Shown: positions 5,200 through 6,857 of the stretch, in pieces
Layout of the letters: each line of letters starts with the position of its first letter
Position numbering within the stretch: the stretch's first letter is position 1
Assembly: GCA_030045295.1 (NCBI GenBank)
Contig: JASIGD010000041.1
Span: 1-6,857, forward strand
Direction of reading: 5' to 3'
Origin: Streptosporangiaceae bacterium
GTDB lineage: Bacteria > Actinomycetota > Actinomycetes > Streptosporangiales > Streptosporangiaceae
DNA: 6,857 bases
Program-made: the position numbers and the translations under genes
Notes under the pieces: model-generated
Database searches by the model: none
What the model was told of the DNA's origin: nothing
The model's input: only the letters and a program-made list of their open reading frames with translations

Positions 5200-6767
5200 T
5201 CGATCGATCCCTTGGGTTCTGGCGCGACGGCCGGCGCGGCCGGCCCGGTCGGCCCGGTCGGCCCCAGGCTACGCGGTGTCGCTCGCAGCGGCGGGGCGTC
5301 CAGGGCGCAGCTGAACTCTTGCGGCGTGGTCTCAGCGCACCTGGCCGGGGCGGGGTTGCGGATGGTGAGGGCGGCCAGCACGCCTCCCGCGGCGCAGAAG
5401 GCGGCAGCCATCAGCGCCGCCTTCTTGAAGTCGGCGCCGAGCACGGCCGGGTGCAGGTAGCTGTCCCCGGTGATGCCGGCCAGCGCGGGCAGCACCGCCA
5501 CCGCGATCAGCCCGGCCGCGCGGGCAACGTCGTTGTTGACCGCCGAGGCGACGCCCGCGTGCTCGGCCGGGGCGGCGGACAGGGCGGTCGAGGTCAGCGG
5601 CGCCACCATGATCGCCACCCCGAACCCGAACACCACCACCGCCGGCAGCACCGCGGTCAGGTAGTCGCCCGATCCGCCGACCCTGGTGAACAGCAGGAAC
5701 GAGGCGGCGATGACCAGCGGCCCGACCGACATCTGCAGCCGCGGCCCGATCCGGGCGGCCAGCGCCCCGGACCGGGACGACAGCAGGAGCATCACGACGG
5801 TCACCGGCAGCAGCGAGGCGCCGGCTTCCAGCGGGCTGTAGCCGTGCACCACCTGCAGCACCACGGGGACGAGGAACAGCAGCCCGCCGAGCGCCGCGTA
5901 CACGACGAACGTCACCGTGTTGGCCGCGGTGAACTGCCGGGACCTGAAGATCCCGAGCGGCAGCATCGGCTCCGATTCCTTCGCCTCGACCAGGACGAAC
6001 AGGCCGAGCAGCGCCGCCCCCGCGGCCAGCGGGACCAGCACCTGCACCGATCCCCATCCCGCCGACGAGGCCGCGATCAGCCCGTAGGTGATCCCGGCCA
6101 GCGCGCCGCTGATGGTGACCGCGCCGCGCACGTCCAGCTTGGGCGGAGGGCCGGGTGCCCGGGTCTCGGGCACGTGCCGGGCGGCGATGACCACCACCAG
6201 CACGGCGATCGGCAGGTTGATGAAGAACACCAGCCGCCACGACACCGCGCTGATCAGCCACCCCCCGAGGAACGGGCCGATGGCGGTGGCGACGCCGCCG
6301 AACCCCGACCACGCGCCGATGGCGGCCGACCGGTCCTTCTGAGCGAACGACGCCTGCAGGATCGCCAGGCTGCCAGGAGTCAGCAGGGCCCCGCCGACCC
6401 CCTGCAGGGCGCGCGCCGCGATCAGGATCCCGGCGCTCGGCGCCACCCCGCACAGCACCGACGCGGCCGCGAACCATACGGTGCCGACCTGGAACACCCG
6501 CCGCCGCCCGTAGCTGTCGCCGAGCTTGCCGCCGAGCAGCAGCAGCCCGGCCAACGTCAGCGTGTAAGCGTCCACCACCCATTGCACGGTGCCCACCGTG
6601 GCGTGGAAGTCCCGGCCGATGGCCGGCAGCGCGATCCCGACCACCGTCGCGTCGAGAGCGGCCATGCCCGAGCCGAGCACGGTGGCGGCCACCACCCACC
6701 GGCCCCGCGCGGTCGCCATTCGCAGGTCAGGAAAACCCGCAGTATCCGGCTGGGTGGGCACGCGCAC
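5196..6767 (-). CDS. MFS exporter, DHA2 (EmrB/QacA-like, 14-helix) family
   Basis: This is a proton-driven efflux protein of the inner membrane, 523 residues long, the usual size for DHA2 transporters. The signatures are in order: LDATVVGIALPAI (38-50, helix 1 motif D1), WVVDAYTLTLAGLLLLGGKLGDSYGRRR split across 63-90 with motif A GKLGDSYGRRR (80-90), LQGVGGALLTPGSLAIL (121-137), and motif C IGPFLGG (163-169), which marks drug/proton antiporters. About 14 hydrophobic helices are readable to residue 469. A 54-residue cytoplasmic tail follows with three cysteines or fewer and a GPTGPTGP stretch. GTG 6767 is chosen because GGAGGAAGG ends just upstream. The gene is first in a two-gene unit with the ProA-like enzyme. 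Substrate is unknown: antibiotic resistance or export of a small metabolite made with its partner are both possible. Confidence 0.93.
   Translation of the reverse strand: MRVPTQPDTAGFPDLRMATARGRWVVAATVLGSGMAALDATVVGIALPAIGRDFHATVGTVQWVVDAYTLTLAGLLLLGGKLGDSYGRRRVFQVGTVWFAAASVLCGVAPSAGILIAARALQGVGGALLTPGSLAILQASFAQKDRSAAIGAWSGFGGVATAIGPFLGGWLISAVSWRLVFFINLPIAVLVVVIAARHVPETRAPGPPPKLDVRGAVTISGALAGITYGLIAASSAGWGSVQVLVPLAAGAALLGLFVLVEAKESEPMLPLGIFRSRQFTAANTVTFVVYAALGGLLFLVPVVLQVVHGYSPLEAGASLLPVTVVMLLLSSRSGALAARIGPRLQMSVGPLVIAASFLLFTRVGGSGDYLTAVLPAVVVFGFGVAIMVAPLTSTALSAAPAEHAGVASAVNNDVARAAGLIAVAVLPALAGITGDSYLHPAVLGADFKKAALMAAAFCAAGGVLAALTIRNPAPARCAETTPQEFSCALDAPPLRATPRSLGPTGPTGPAAPAVAPEPKGSID
5242..5264. 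repeat. 9-bp tandem repeat in the exporter tail
   Basis: GGCCCGGTC occurs twice in direct succession (5242-5250 and 5251-5259), followed by a partial third copy. On the minus strand it encodes the GPTGPTGP stretch of the exporter C-terminus. The unit is in frame, so copy changes would lengthen or shorten the tail without breaking the protein. Confidence 0.7.
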
Positions 6768-6771
6768 TGGA

Positions 6772-6780
6772 CCTTCCTCC
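6772..6780 (-). promoter_or_regulatory. Ribosome binding site of the MFS exporter
   Basis: Read on the minus strand, GGAGGAAGG ends four bases before GTG 6767 (GGAGG itself is eight bases away). It decides the start against the in-frame GTG two codons downstream. Confidence 0.75.
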
Positions 6781-6822
6781 GCGAGGACCGCAGGTGGTGG
6801 TGGCAGGCACGGACCACGGCCC

Positions 6823-6857
6823 GTTCGGGATCATTAAGAATTTAAATTAGTCCGAAC
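6823..6857 (-). promoter_or_regulatory. AT-rich palindromic island, candidate promoter/operator
   Basis: About 56-90 bases upstream of the exporter start, the otherwise GC-rich sequence drops into a run of about 20 bases that is almost all A/T. It contains the perfect palindrome AATTTAAATT (6839-6848), flanked by inverted arms GTTCGG (6823-6828) and CCGAAC (6852-6857). Such islands often mark a promoter with a repressor site in actinobacteria. I cannot assign confident -35 and -10 hexamers, and the element is cut by the window edge. The 6768-6822 stretch between it and the gene holds the leader and ribosome binding site, with no gene seen. Confidence 0.45.

Noticed and set aside
5199..5208. 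Palindrome ATCGATCGAT at the exporter/ProA-like junction
   Set aside because: It is fully explained by the codons of the exporter C-terminus and the start overlap. No second copy or regulatory context was seen.
4363..5460. Plus-strand open frame of 365 codons opposite the ProA-like gene
   Set aside because: Low-complexity composition, no motif, and it crosses the junction of two supported minus-strand genes.
6791..6804. GGTGGTGGTGG run in the exporter leader as a possible regulatory repeat
   Set aside because: It is only a short triplet run common in GC-rich DNA, and I found no convincing stem or riboswitch-like structure around it.
5319..6845. Plus-strand open frame of 508 codons opposite the MFS exporter
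   Set aside because: The translation is Arg/Gly/His/Gln-rich and featureless, while the minus strand gives a textbook 14-helix transporter with motifs A and C.

Overview
The window is about 6.9 kb of very GC-rich DNA. Start codons are mostly GTG, genes are tightly packed, and third codon positions are almost all G or C. This points to a filamentous or soil actinobacterium, such as a streptomycete, streptosporangial or pseudonocardial relative. There are no RNA genes, insertion sequences or CRISPR arrays.

Positions 1-3856, plus strand: a compact operon for maturation of a [NiFe] hydrogenase. In order it holds the 3' tail of an upstream gene; a 461-residue conserved accessory protein of unknown function; the hydrogenase large-subunit maturation endopeptidase (HyaD/HybD/HycI type); a 34-residue hydrophobic small protein that fits the DUF6893 pattern; a 91-residue small protein with a glycine-zipper membrane segment; HypA (nickel chaperone); HypC (iron-ligand assembly chaperone); and a 266-residue DUF6390-type protein whose C-terminal third looks like a second, divergent HypC domain. 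Most neighbours overlap by 4 bp (GTGA) or lie within 50 bp, so the set is probably one transcript. The gene mix resembles the high-affinity, atmospheric-H2-oxidising group 1h (Hhy, formerly group 5) hydrogenase loci of actinobacteria. The structural genes and hypB, hypD, hypE and hypF are not in the window, so this group assignment is an inference.

Positions 3857-3933: a short convergent gap with GC-rich hairpins, probably a shared terminator.

Positions 3934-6767, minus strand: a two-gene unit read right to left. First is a DHA2-type (14-helix) major facilitator drug or metabolite exporter. Next, joined by a TTGA overlap, is a divergent ProA-family (gamma-glutamyl phosphate reductase) enzyme. 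It keeps the catalytic cysteine but has altered loops elsewhere and no ProB neighbour, so a role outside ordinary proline synthesis is possible. The region upstream of the exporter (6768-6857) carries a strong ribosome binding site and, at the window edge, a conspicuous AT-rich palindromic island that may be its promoter or operator.

The least understood parts are the accessory proteins of the hydrogenase operon: the 461-residue protein, the two small membrane-like proteins, and the HypC-like DUF6390 protein. They are the best candidates for undescribed steps in hydrogenase maturation, or in coupling the enzyme to the membrane.
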